Source: Crocinitomicaceae bacterium (GTDB lineage: Bacteria; Bacteroidota; Bacteroidia; Flavobacteriales_D; Crocinitomicaceae). Taken from it: a DNA stretch of 64,000 nucleotides. Below the pieces are notes generated by a model, which did not search any database, was not told where the DNA came from, and saw only the letters and a program-made list of their open reading frames with translations. This document shows, piece after piece, positions 1 to 8,002 of the stretch. Position 1 is the stretch's first letter. Each line of letters starts with the position of its first letter. The stretch is taken from positions 123,597 through 187,596 of the forward strand of contig JAGYIR010000007.1 of the NCBI GenBank assembly GCA_018402525.1. Direction: 5' to 3'. A program made the position numbers and the translations under genes.

Positions 1-459
1 ATTGAATACTTGCCCAAAGGAGAAGGAGATACTGCTGTGAACGACGGGATGGAAATCGTCATTTGTGTGTTCAATGACAAAACCAACGAAATGTCGTACG
101 GTTGCGCAGGCTCACGTTTCTTGGTTTTCGAAAATAATTCATTGACCATGTTCAAAGGAAACAACAAGCATATTGGTGATATCGAGCCGACGTTCGAAGG
201 TTATAATTCGTACTTCAAAGAGTTTACCACCGATTATCACTTGTTCCTTTTCTCGGATGGTTTTCAGGATCAATTTGGTGGTTCCAATGACAAAAAATAT
301 TCGTTTCGTCGCTTGATAGATTTGTTTGAATCCAATATTAACTTACCTTTGAATGAGCAGCGTAAAATCATCGAATCTGACTTTGACAATTGGATTGGTG
401 ATACCCAACAAACAGATGACGTAACCGTAGTATCTGTGATGCGCGAAATTATTAAATAA
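1..459 (+). CDS. SpoIIE/PP2C-type serine phosphatase domain protein, 3' end only
   Basis: The reading frame is open from base 1, so this is the C-terminal part of a larger protein cut by the window edge. The roughly 150 residues present fit the end of a SpoIIE-like PP2C domain: a GDTAVNDGMEIVICVF strand region, YGCAGSRFLVF, then HLFLFSDGFQDQFGG, where the SDG(F) acidic motif supplies a metal ligand in this family, and a terminal TDDVTVVSV strand with the second conserved Asp. In Bacteroidota such domains usually end long sensor proteins with TPR, 7TM or GAF parts and act on anti-sigma antagonists or other phosphoproteins; which sensor part is present cannot be seen. The next gene starts 12 bases later on the same strand. 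Confidence 0.85.
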   Translation: MEYLPKGEGDTAVNDGMEIVICVFNDKTNEMSYGCAGSRFLVFENNSLTMFKGNNKHIGDIEPTFEGYNSYFKEFTTDYHLFLFSDGFQDQFGGSNDKKYSFRRLIDLFESNINLPLNEQRKIIESDFDNWIGDTQQTDDVTVVSVMREIIK

Positions 460-471
460 GGAATTGGATTC

Positions 472-876
472 ATGAAAATTTGCCGAAGAGAGACCTTTAA
501 TGCCGCCCATCGTTTGTTTCGATCAGAATGGAGCGATGAAAAGAACAGAGAAGTTTTCGGCAAATGCAGTCATCCCAACTACCATGGGCACAATTATGTG
601 GTGGAAGTATTTGTCGACGGCCCTATTGATCCTATCACTGGATTTGTCATTGATTTAAAAGTGTTAAAAACACTCATTCAAGAAGAAATTATTGAACGCT
701 TCGATCATAGAAATCTCAATTTGGACTGCAAAGAGTTTGAAGGAATCAATCCAACGACAGAAAACATTGCTGTGGTCATTTGGCAGCTGCTGAGAAAAAA
801 AATTGATGCTAAATTCGGACTTGAAGTCCACGTCGCTGAGACGGAGAAGAATAAAGTAATTTTTGGTGGGGAATGA
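472..876 (+). CDS. 6-pyruvoyl-tetrahydropterin synthase / QueD family protein
   Basis: A 134-residue protein of the tunnelling-fold PTPS/QueD family, which converts dihydroneopterin triphosphate to 6-pyruvoyl- or 6-carboxytetrahydropterin. Zinc ligands are visible at H13 (FNAAHRL), H38 and H40 (YHGHNY), the catalytic cysteine at C32 (GKCSHPNYHGH), and the C-terminal Glu in AETEKNKVIF. The spacing from Cys to the HxH pair is six residues, as in animal-type PTPS, whereas classical QueD has four (CxxxHGH). The product may therefore be a pterin rather than the queuosine precursor, although many genomes label this form QueD. It follows the phosphatase gene closely and may share its transcript. No other queuosine gene is in the window. 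Confidence 0.88.
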   Translation: MKICRRETFNAAHRLFRSEWSDEKNREVFGKCSHPNYHGHNYVVEVFVDGPIDPITGFVIDLKVLKTLIQEEIIERFDHRNLNLDCKEFEGINPTTENIAVVIWQLLRKKIDAKFGLEVHVAETEKNKVIFGGE

Positions 877-907
877 ACGTGAGGATAGCGCAGTTAATTA
901 ATGTGGG

Positions 908-1039
908 TATAACGGTTTGGTGCTAGGCGCACGGCCCAACTCTTTAAATAAATCGTTGTTTCGAAGATAGAACTTTTTCTCTCGATTTTACCGTTTATTC
1001 GAAGCAAGATTTTGGGCTGGCGCCTGAGCACCTGTTATA
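908..1039. repeat. attC-like imperfect palindrome (possible gene-cassette recombination site)
   Basis: The ends of this 132-base element pair in four blocks: TATAAC (908-913) with GTTATA (1034-1039), GGTGCT (919-924) with AGCACC (1027-1032), GGCGC (926-930) with GCGCC (1020-1024), and GCCCAA (934-939) with TTGGGC (1012-1017). The blocks are separated by short unequal spacers, which leave unpaired bases on one side. This layout, with TATAAC/GTTATA ends and a long variable centre, is that of integron attC sites such as the Vibrio VCR. No integrase is in the window. The AT-rich genes beyond it (1103-2224) look like cassette cargo. It could instead be a Bacteroidota intergenic repeat of unknown mechanism. 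Confidence 0.5.
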
Positions 1040-1102
1040 GGTATATTCCAAAGATAAAATTGTAATTGACAACAAAAATCGTTATCTTAAATAAAACGTA
1101 CT

Positions 1103-1348
1103 ATGAAAACAACAGTTTATCCATTGACGAAACTAGTAATAATTGAAGGAGATCATTTTAATTCACGTGGAATTAATTGTTACACACAATTACTAGAAAA
1201 ACTAAATATAATTGGAGTTAAAAAGGATTTAAACAGATCAAATGAAGCCATCGAGTTTTATAAAGTTGAAAATTCAAATTCAAAAATAAGTCTAATACAA
1301 TTTGGAGACCGTAGAGAACTTATGGAAATCAAATACTTTACAAATTGA
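1103..1348 (+). CDS. Hypothetical small protein, possible cassette gene
   Basis: An 81-residue frame starting MKTTVYPLTK, not recognised. It is strongly AT-rich compared with the phosphatase and pterin genes before it, has no signal peptide or membrane segment, and reads as a mixed alpha/beta small protein with many Lys, Asn and Ile. The start lies 64 bases after the attC-like element, and the end is seven bases from the end of the convergent lipoprotein gene. Its position and composition suggest horizontally acquired cargo; function unknown. It could also be a chance frame, but it is longer than expected in such AT-rich DNA and begins with a normal ATG. Confidence 0.5.
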   Translation: MKTTVYPLTKLVIIEGDHFNSRGINCYTQLLEKLNIIGVKKDLNRSNEAIEFYKVENSNSKISLIQFGDRRELMEIKYFTN

Positions 1349-1354
1349 TTTGAC

Positions 1355-2224
1355 TTAGAACTGTTTAAGTTTTTTATCTGCTTTTTCGAATTCCTTGTCA
1401 AGCTCTCTCAATTGCTGCGTAGTTCCGATTTCTTGCCAAATATCATTTGTGAAAGTGTAACTTGCCTTTACAGTCCATGCTGTATTCGTGGGCTTAAAGT
1501 CATCATCCACCTCTGAATATAGAAAGTCAAGACTAAGTTCAATACGAGTTTGACCCAATTGCCATCTTTTTTTTAGCGGCTGATTTTTATCATCAGATTG
1601 ATCAAGGTCGACAGCATAATTTCCAGACTTATCTGCCGATTCCCAAGGTTCTGTTTTGCCATATTTTTCCTCGAAAAATTGAGCTAGTTCATAAAATCCA
1701 GTTGAATCGCAACGATAGTCAAGTTTTTTATAAACTTTACCCAAATTGGCTAAATCTAAGCTGTATGCCTCAAACTCTGAGCGTGTTATTTTCTTCCCAA
1801 ACGTAGAGTTTATATCGTTTTTAAAAAAATAATTTGTGTCAATCAAATCCTTTCGAGCATATATAACATCTACTGAAACAAGTAGTTCATCATGATTTTC
1901 AAACTCCTTTAAGGCTTCAATCGATTTCCAATTAATTCCGACTTCGGATTTGGTTAAAGTGTTGAAGGTCACATAACCCTTTATTCCAGAAATAGGTGTG
2001 AAGTGGTATTTATAGTCAGTGTACATCCGATCCATTAGCCCATTACTATATGCTATTTTCTTTTGTGAATTGATTGATTTACCTAATGTCATACCAAGAA
2101 GAATTTCATGTTGACCTTTTTGTTTGTCTAACTTTTCTTCAAAATCAGACTCAGTTTGGCTATTACAACCTATTAATATTGATCCCACCGCAATCGGTAA
2201 TAGAATACTAATAATTTTTATCAT
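1355..2224 (-). CDS. Hypothetical lipoprotein
   Basis: A 289-residue protein with a lipoprotein signal: hydrophobic residues 4-18 followed by the lipobox LIGC, Cys at position 20, then a polar stretch (NSQTES). The rest is soluble, rich in charged and aromatic residues, with no family I recognise; it has the look of an AT-rich accessory gene. It runs against the small gene at 1103-1348 and lies between the attC-like element and the inverted repeats at 2265-2333, so both genes may have arrived together. Probably anchored in the inner or outer membrane facing the periplasm. Confidence 0.72.
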   Translation of the reverse strand: MIKIISILLPIAVGSILIGCNSQTESDFEEKLDKQKGQHEILLGMTLGKSINSQKKIAYSNGLMDRMYTDYKYHFTPISGIKGYVTFNTLTKSEVGINWKSIEALKEFENHDELLVSVDVIYARKDLIDTNYFFKNDINSTFGKKITRSEFEAYSLDLANLGKVYKKLDYRCDSTGFYELAQFFEEKYGKTEPWESADKSGNYAVDLDQSDDKNQPLKKRWQLGQTRIELSLDFLYSEVDDDFKPTNTAWTVKASYTFTNDIWQEIGTTQQLRELDKEFEKADKKLKQF

Positions 2225-2264
2225 AGTTCATGTTAATTTACAATGTTGCAGTTTCTACGTCATT

Positions 2265-2333
2265 ACCTATAACTCATTTATAGGTCCCATAAAATGAGAC
2301 AAAGCATTCCGATTTCGGGTGTATAGGTCTCAT
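2265..2333. repeat. Inverted repeats upstream of the lipoprotein gene
   Basis: ACCTATAA (2265-2272) and TTATAGGT (2278-2285) form an 8-base hairpin with a 5-base loop; ATGAGAC (2294-2300) and GTCTCAT (2327-2333) form a second pair around 26 bases. TATAGGT occurs twice (2279 and 2322). The site is just upstream of the lipoprotein gene and could be an operator or the right border of the accessory patch. It does not fold like the element at 908-1039. Confidence 0.35.
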
Positions 2334-2450
2334 CCTATGCGCTACTATTTTTCTTAAATATAAGAAAATTATCCCTTCACAAAAGGACCTTACTATTCTC
2401 GCTGCGGAAGGTTTGTTACATAAAACCTAAGTCCTTTGCCTTCTACCCAC

Positions 2451-2482
2451 AAAAAACGCCAACGACCGAAGTCATTGGCGTA
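2451..2482 (-). terminator. Intrinsic terminator after the division cluster
   Basis: Arms ACGCCAA (2456-2462) and TTGGCGT (2475-2481), with an inner GAC/GTC pair and a CGAA tetraloop. On the minus strand the stem is followed by a run of six T. It lies about 20 bases past the last gene of the cluster and probably ends its transcript. Confidence 0.85.
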
Positions 2483-2503
2483 AACTCAATTATTCTAGTG
2501 ATA

Positions 2504-2950
2504 TTAATTATTCAACAATGCTTTTACTGTATTCGCAATGACTTTACCATCAGCCTTACCAGCCAATTTTCCGGAAAGTACGCCCATCACTTTTCCCATG
2601 TCTTGGGGTCCTGATGCACCGACAGCTGCAATGGTCGCTTCGACTTCCGCTTTGATTTCTTCGTCGGACATCATTTTGGGTAAGTACACAGCAATCACTT
2701 CGGCTTGATCCATTTCGTCCTTGGCAAGGTCTTCCCTTCCCTCTTTGATGTACAAATCGTATGTTTCCATGCGTTGCTTGTGCAACTTCATCACAATTTT
2801 CATGGCTGCTTCTTCGGTGACTTCGCCACTACCAGAAGTAGCTTCTAGCAAAAGTTTGGATTTGATGTCACGCAATGCGGCCAATTTCTCTTTCTCCTTC
2901 GCTAGCATTGCCGACTTAATGTCCGCATTGATTATGTCTATAAAGCTCAT
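2504..2950 (-). CDS. GatB/YqeY domain-containing protein
   Basis: A 148-residue YqeY-family protein, homologous to the tail domain of the tRNA amidotransferase subunit GatB. The family features visible are an N-terminal helix pair (IINADIKSAMLAKEKEKLAALRD), the central KQRMETYDLYIKEGREDLA region, and the ending MGKVMGVLSGKLAGKADGK, typical of tRNA-binding YqeY domains. Length is normal. Its start overlaps the ftsZ stop by one base, an arrangement common in Bacteroidota. The role of free-standing YqeY is not well established; a link to aminoacyl-tRNA handling is inferred from the fold. It is the last gene of the division cluster, with a terminator directly behind it. Confidence 0.93.
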   Translation of the reverse strand: MSFIDIINADIKSAMLAKEKEKLAALRDIKSKLLLEATSGSGEVTEEAAMKIVMKLHKQRMETYDLYIKEGREDLAKDEMDQAEVIAVYLPKMMSDEEIKAEVEATIAAVGASGPQDMGKVMGVLSGKLAGKADGKVIANTVKALLNN

Positions 2951-4503
2951 TAGTCTACGTTATCGTGTAAAAATGAATTATTGCTGTTCAAAGAAGTTCC
3001 ATCTTGGTCTTTTGAAACGCTGAATCTTCCAGTTTTCTCTTCAGAACTTGGCATTGAATCATCCAATTGAATGTTTCTTCTTACGTACGCTGGTTCATTT
3101 TCAAATTCCTGAATTCCGTCTGCCTTTTTCAGCTTCATGGTGTACTCTTGAATTCTAGACAATCGCTCTTGATTACGTTTTTGCTGTTGCTCTGGAGATA
3201 AAATTTCCTTTTCATTGGACTTTTCTAAATCCATTTCAACTTGCCCTTCGTCTTTCAATACCACTCGTGTGATAATTTCTTCTTCCGAGCTATCATTACT
3301 TGCATCCCAATCAAACGTCATTTCTTTTTGCTCCTCTGCTTCAATTTTAGCTGCCCATGAAGGTTGCTCTACTTTATCAGTTTGCTTCAAAAATGGCGCT
3401 TCCTGCGTATCCTCAACTTCCTTTGCTTTTGACCAAGGGTTGTGTTGTGTCGGTGAAGACAATGGTGCCTTAATCTCGTTTTTATGTTCTTCATTCAAAG
3501 AAGACACTTTTTTCTCTGGTGCTTTTTCAAATCCTGTCAATGGAGACGAATCAAATCCTGTTGCAATAACAGTTACACTCAATTTCTCACCCAATGAAAG
3601 ATCCTGCGCATGTCCAAAAATAACATCTGCGGTTGAACCAGCTGCCTCTTGAATAAAGTCAGTGATTTCAGTGATTTCATCCATCAACACTTCTTTATCA
3701 CCGTACGCGATATTCAACAATACGTATTCTGCACCGCTGATATCATTGTCATTCAACAATGGGGACTCCAATGCTTTCTCAACAGCCTTCAACGCTCTGT
3801 TATCTCCTTCAGCTGTAGCGCTTCCCATGATCGCAACTCCACTGTCACGCATCACTGTGCTGACATCGTTGAAATCCACGTTAATTGCTCCAGTCACCGC
3901 AATAACTTCTGCAATACCCTTCGCGGCTACTGCCAATACGTTATCTGCTTGTGCAAATGCTTGACCTACCGATAAATTTCCAGTAATCTCACGTAAACGC
4001 TCATTGTTGATCACTAATAGCGTATCCACATTCGCGCGCATAGCAGCTAACCCTTCTTCTGCTTGAATTCTTCTTTTACGTCCTTCAAAATTGAATGGTA
4101 CAGTAACGATTCCCACCGTCAAAATACCCATTTCTTTTGCAACTTGAGCAATAACAGGTGCAGCACCCGTTCCAGTTCCACCACCCATTCCAGCAGTAAC
4201 AAACACCATTTTGGTGCCGTTGCTTAAATAATCGCGAATTTCATCTATATTTTCAACTGCCGCATTCTTTCCAATTTCTGGTAAAGATCCAGCACCGCGA
4301 CCTTCAGTCAGTGATGGTCCCAATTGAATTTTATGAGGAACAGGAGAAATATCCAATGCTTGTAGGTCAGTGTTACATACTACAAAATCTACTCCTTTGA
4401 TACCTTCGTTGTACATGTGGTTAACCGCGTTTCCACCGCCACCTCCTACGCCAATCACTTTGATGATTGATGACGTACTATCTTTTGGCAAATCAAATTC
4501 CAT
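2950..4503 (-). CDS. ftsZ: Cell division protein FtsZ
   Basis: Tubulin-like GTPase that polymerises into the division ring at mid-cell. The GTP-binding signature GMGGGTGTG is at residues 105-113, preceded by the N-terminal VIGVGGGGGNAVNHM loop, and the T7 catalytic loop NVDFNDV is near residue 210. At 517 residues it is longer than the E. coli protein because of an extended, charged linker (about 320-490), which is normal in Bacteroidota; the last residues (SFLHDNVD) form the C-terminal partner-binding tail. It lies 43 bases behind ftsA and overlaps yqeY by one base, as the penultimate gene of the cluster. Confidence 0.98.
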   Translation of the reverse strand: MEFDLPKDSTSSIIKVIGVGGGGGNAVNHMYNEGIKGVDFVVCNTDLQALDISPVPHKIQLGPSLTEGRGAGSLPEIGKNAAVENIDEIRDYLSNGTKMVFVTAGMGGGTGTGAAPVIAQVAKEMGILTVGIVTVPFNFEGRKRRIQAEEGLAAMRANVDTLLVINNERLREITGNLSVGQAFAQADNVLAVAAKGIAEVIAVTGAINVDFNDVSTVMRDSGVAIMGSATAEGDNRALKAVEKALESPLLNDNDISGAEYVLLNIAYGDKEVLMDEITEITDFIQEAAGSTADVIFGHAQDLSLGEKLSVTVIATGFDSSPLTGFEKAPEKKVSSLNEEHKNEIKAPLSSPTQHNPWSKAKEVEDTQEAPFLKQTDKVEQPSWAAKIEAEEQKEMTFDWDASNDSSEEEIITRVVLKDEGQVEMDLEKSNEKEILSPEQQQKRNQERLSRIQEYTMKLKKADGIQEFENEPAYVRRNIQLDDSMPSSEEKTGRFSVSKDQDGTSLNSNNSFLHDNVD

Positions 4504-4546
4504 ACTTATTTATTTTATTAGTTGTTGTCGTTTTTTATTCTACTTT

Positions 4547-5830
4547 TTAATCTTCTTCAGCGAACCAGTTTTTGCTTTTCTGAATGATGGTGTCAAAAAA
4601 TGATCCTCGTGTTTTTTCGGAATGTGTTTTTACATTTCCTGTGCTCGCTGCTTCAGGGACTGCCACATTTTGCTTTTCATAATCTTCAAATCCTTTCAAC
4701 ACCAATCCAATTCCCGTTGCGTACATCGGGCTTTTAATAGATTCGTTGTTGGTGTTTGCCAAATGTTCCGTTGGATAACCAATACGGGTGTCCATTCCCG
4801 TTACATACTCGAAGAGTTGCGTAATGTGATCTAATTGTGATCCACCGCCTGTCACAACAATTCCAGCAATCAATTTCTTTTCGTATCCAGAGTTTTTAAT
4901 CTCAAAATGCACCAATTCAATGATTTCTTCCATTCTCGCTTGAATGATGCTCGCCAAATTGCGCAAGGTAATTTCACGCGCTGGTCGACCTTTTAATCCT
5001 GGAATTGAAACCACTACATTCTCTTGCGTCTCGCTTGCCACAGCAGATCCAAATTGTTGTTTCACCATTTCCGCTTTTCGCTTCATGATCGTGCATCCTT
5101 CCTTGATATCTTCAGTGATAACGTTTCCTCCGAAAGGTATTACAGCCGTATGGCGAATTATTCCTTCGTGAAAGATGGCAACATCGGTTGTTCCTCCACC
5201 TATGTCGACCAAAACGACACCTGCTTCTTTCTCTTCTTCCGTCAAAACAGCATCTGCGGATGCAATTGGCTCAAGAATAATATTTTTCACATTGAGTCCT
5301 GAGCGCTCCACACATTTGTGAATGTTCATCGATGCGCCAACGTTCCCAGTAATGATGTGGAAATTTGCTTCCAAACGCACGCCAGACATTCCGATAGGAT
5401 CTTTAATTCCTTGCTCGTTGTCAATAATATACTCTTGAGGAAGTACCGTAATAATTTGTTCACCAGGAGGCATAGCCAACTTGTACATATCGTCCACCAA
5501 TTTATCGATGTCGATTTGTGCAATTTCTGATTCTAAATTGGTACGTGTATAAATTCCTCTGTGCTGAATGCTTTTGATGTGCTGCCCAGCAATACCAACG
5601 TTCACTGAGTTGATTTTTAGATCTCCCTCAATACGCTCTTCTGCTTCTTCCACAGCACCTTTGATGGATTCAATCGTTTTATCGATATTCGACACCATAC
5701 CGCGCATCACGCCAAGAGATTCCGTTTTACCCATGGATAAAATTTCAATCTTACCGTGTTCGTTTTTACGACCTACGAAACAAGCTATTTTCGTTGTTCC
5801 AATATCTAATCCTACAATTACTTTACTCAT
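4547..5830 (-). CDS. ftsA: Cell division protein FtsA
   Basis: Actin-like ATPase that tethers FtsZ to the membrane and signals to the septal synthase. The phosphate loop VGLDIGTTKIACFVG is at residues 6-20, a second phosphate motif VVLVDIGGGTTDVAIF near 205, and the adenosine motif IVVTGGGSQL near 330. The terminus KSKNWFAEED is the amphipathic membrane-targeting helix. 427 residues is typical. It overlaps the end of ftsQ by eight bases and is followed by ftsZ, the standard order. Confidence 0.97.
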   Translation of the reverse strand: MSKVIVGLDIGTTKIACFVGRKNEHGKIEILSMGKTESLGVMRGMVSNIDKTIESIKGAVEEAEERIEGDLKINSVNVGIAGQHIKSIQHRGIYTRTNLESEIAQIDIDKLVDDMYKLAMPPGEQIITVLPQEYIIDNEQGIKDPIGMSGVRLEANFHIITGNVGASMNIHKCVERSGLNVKNIILEPIASADAVLTEEEKEAGVVLVDIGGGTTDVAIFHEGIIRHTAVIPFGGNVITEDIKEGCTIMKRKAEMVKQQFGSAVASETQENVVVSIPGLKGRPAREITLRNLASIIQARMEEIIELVHFEIKNSGYEKKLIAGIVVTGGGSQLDHITQLFEYVTGMDTRIGYPTEHLANTNNESIKSPMYATGIGLVLKGFEDYEKQNVAVPEAASTGNVKTHSEKTRGSFFDTIIQKSKNWFAEED

Positions 5831-6629
5831 TGGTATTTTTTTTCTTGCAAACTACCTGACCATCAAACTTGAGGTTTATCACTTCATAGGTTTGCCAACC
5901 TTCAAAGGGCATCGCCTCTTTATAAAAAATCTCTAACTTCTTAAACTTGTCTTTAACTTCTTGCTCTGAAAACGCAGAACCAAAGATTATTTTCTGATCC
6001 CCTACCAACGGAATTAAAACGAAATCACCACTCTTTTCTAGGTGAATTTGTCCAATCAACGAATGGAATAATGGATCATTACAAACATAAGTGGAAATTC
6101 GATAGATATCATCTAACTTTCGAATACTTATTAAGGAATCATTGTTAATAATTTCCGAGACAGAAACTGAGTTTAGTCGATCTCTCACATCGCCCGTCAC
6201 GACTAGAACACGTGCCGTATGATTGGGTGAAATTTGCACCACATTTCCCTCCGAATCAAGGTAAAAAGTTTCCTCAAAATTGTTGAAAATTCGCGCAATC
6301 GGTTTTCGCATGGTAATATCCACCGTCCAACTTCCGTCAATTGATTGAAAAACTTCGACTTCTTTGACTTGAGAAATACCTCTGATGAACTTTTCAATCT
6401 CCTCAATATTTAATTCGTCGCGGCGTTGTCCCTCAACAATCAATCTGGCATCTTTTAATCGCTCCAAAATTTCTGCACTGGTCAAAAAAGCAGCTTCTGC
6501 TTCGGCATGAACGCTGATTTCTGGTGCCGGTAACAACTGCTCATCCATTGCTTTCTTAATGAAAATTGCCAGTACAACCATTCCAATTAGAAAGAGCGAC
6601 CACAGCGTTATTTTGAGCCACTTTTTCAT
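5823..6629 (-). CDS. ftsQ: Cell division protein FtsQ
   Basis: A 268-residue single-pass membrane protein: a short cytoplasmic N-terminus, a transmembrane helix at about residues 5-25 (LKITLWSLFLIGMVVLAIFI), then a periplasmic part with a POTRA-like region and a beta domain (VEVFQSIDGSWTVDITMRKPIARIF). FtsQ links early and late division proteins through FtsL/FtsB. Sequence conservation in this family is low, so the call rests on topology, length and its place between murC and ftsA, with overlaps on both sides (4 bases with murC, 8 with ftsA). Confidence 0.9.
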   Translation of the reverse strand: MKKWLKITLWSLFLIGMVVLAIFIKKAMDEQLLPAPEISVHAEAEAAFLTSAEILERLKDARLIVEGQRRDELNIEEIEKFIRGISQVKEVEVFQSIDGSWTVDITMRKPIARIFNNFEETFYLDSEGNVVQISPNHTARVLVVTGDVRDRLNSVSVSEIINNDSLISIRKLDDIYRISTYVCNDPLFHSLIGQIHLEKSGDFVLIPLVGDQKIIFGSAFSEQEVKDKFKKLEIFYKEAMPFEGWQTYEVINLKFDGQVVCKKKNTNE

Positions 6630-8002
6630 CTCTTCTCCAATGCGTTTTTCAACGGTTCAACAATACAATCGATGTCACCTGCACCAATCGTCAACACGAC
6701 TTGATTCTTTGAATTTGCCGCTTGAGCAATGGCAGCTGCTGGAGGGAGCACTGATTTCTTAATCGCACTTATTTTTTCACATAATGCATCACTCGTAACA
6801 CCTTCGATTGGCTCTTCTCGTGCTGGGTAAATCGGCAGTAAAATCAGCTCGTCAATGCGACTTAATTGCTCCGCAAATCCATCGAAAAAGTCACGCGTGC
6901 GACTGAACAAATGGGGTTGAAAAACCGCCGTGATTTTAGCTTCAGGATAAAGCAATTCTACGGAATCGATCAATGCCTTAATTTCTGTCGGATGATGGGC
7001 ATAATCATCGATGTAGACGCAGTTTTCGTTGCGGATATGAAATTCAAATCTTCGCTTTACGCCTAAAAATGTTTTTAATCCGTTTCGAATTTCAGTTTCG
7101 GTAAGTCCCAAATTGACCGACAAAGCAATACATGCTAGTGCATTTTCAGCGTTGTGTGTTCCTGGTAATCCTAAAACGACACGTTTCCATTTTCCATGGG
7201 GCGTGTTGACATCGATACTAAATTCTCCTTGCTCAAAAACGCCATTTTCACCTGAGAAATCAGCTTTCGCATTCATTCCGTAGGAAATCGTGTTTGGGTG
7301 ATCTAAATCTACGTTGACGTGTCGCACTAAAAAACCTTTGGCATCAATCAACGCTGCGTAGGCTTGAAATCCTTCCTGAAATTTACTGTCGTCTTGGTAA
7401 ATATCGAGGTGATCGGCGTCAGTAGTGGTAACGATAGATGCAAATGGTTTTAATTGCAGGAAGGAGCGATCAAACTCATCGGCTTCAACTACAGTCAAAT
7501 TACTCTCCTTACTTCCAATAAAATTCGAATTGAAATTCGTTGAAATTCCACCTAAAAATGCACTGCACTTCATGGAAGATTCGTTCAATATGTGTGCAAG
7601 CATGGAGCTTGTAGTCGTTTTTCCGTGCGTTCCAGCAACCGCCAATGATTTAGAATCACGGGTTATCATTCCCAGCACTTCGGCTCTTTTCAGAACGGTA
7701 AAATCGTTGTGCATCAGAAAATGTAATTCACCCATGTTCTGCTGTACAGCTGGGGTATAGACGACCAATGTTGTTTCACGGTCTTTGAATTGAATGGGTA
7801 ACTCAGGTCCCAAATCCTCAAAGTGAATGTCAACGCCTTCTTCTTGGAGCGTGTCGGTTAGTTTGGTTCGCGTTTTATCGTAGCCACCAACTTTCCAGCC
7901 TTTTTGGATGAAATAACGGGCTAGAGAAGACATGCCAATTCCACCAACGCCTATAAAATAAGCTTGATTGAATGTTGAGATATGTTTGCGTTGTACTTCC
8001 AC
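6626..8002 (-). CDS. murC: UDP-N-acetylmuramate--L-alanine ligase
   Basis: Cytoplasmic Mur ligase that adds the first amino acid, L-alanine, to UDP-MurNAc. The N-terminal Rossmann motif FIGVGGIGMSSLARYF, the ATP P-loop AGTHGKTTTSSML at about 123-135, the central DADHLDIYQ and the C-terminal DDYAHHPTEI of MurC are all visible. 458 residues is the usual length. It overlaps murG by one base and ftsQ by four, so it is translationally coupled within the cluster. Confidence 0.98.
   Translation of the reverse strand: MEVQRKHISTFNQAYFIGVGGIGMSSLARYFIQKGWKVGGYDKTRTKLTDTLQEEGVDIHFEDLGPELPIQFKDRETTLVVYTPAVQQNMGELHFLMHNDFTVLKRAEVLGMITRDSKSLAVAGTHGKTTTSSMLAHILNESSMKCSAFLGGISTNFNSNFIGSKESNLTVVEADEFDRSFLQLKPFASIVTTTDADHLDIYQDDSKFQEGFQAYAALIDAKGFLVRHVNVDLDHPNTISYGMNAKADFSGENGVFEQGEFSIDVNTPHGKWKRVVLGLPGTHNAENALACIALSVNLGLTETEIRNGLKTFLGVKRRFEFHIRNENCVYIDDYAHHPTEIKALIDSVELLYPEAKITAVFQPHLFSRTRDFFDGFAEQLSRIDELILLPIYPAREEPIEGVTSDALCEKISAIKKSVLPPAAAIAQAANSKNQVVLTIGAGDIDCIVEPLKNALEKR

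Noticed and set aside
2265..2333. A second attC-like site closing the accessory patch
   Set aside because: TATAAC is present but no GTTATA partner with stepwise paired blocks was found within 150 bases; only simple hairpins.
3215..3975. Overlapping plus-strand frames inside ftsZ
   Set aside because: Antisense shadows; Ser/Cys-rich low-complexity translations with no start context.
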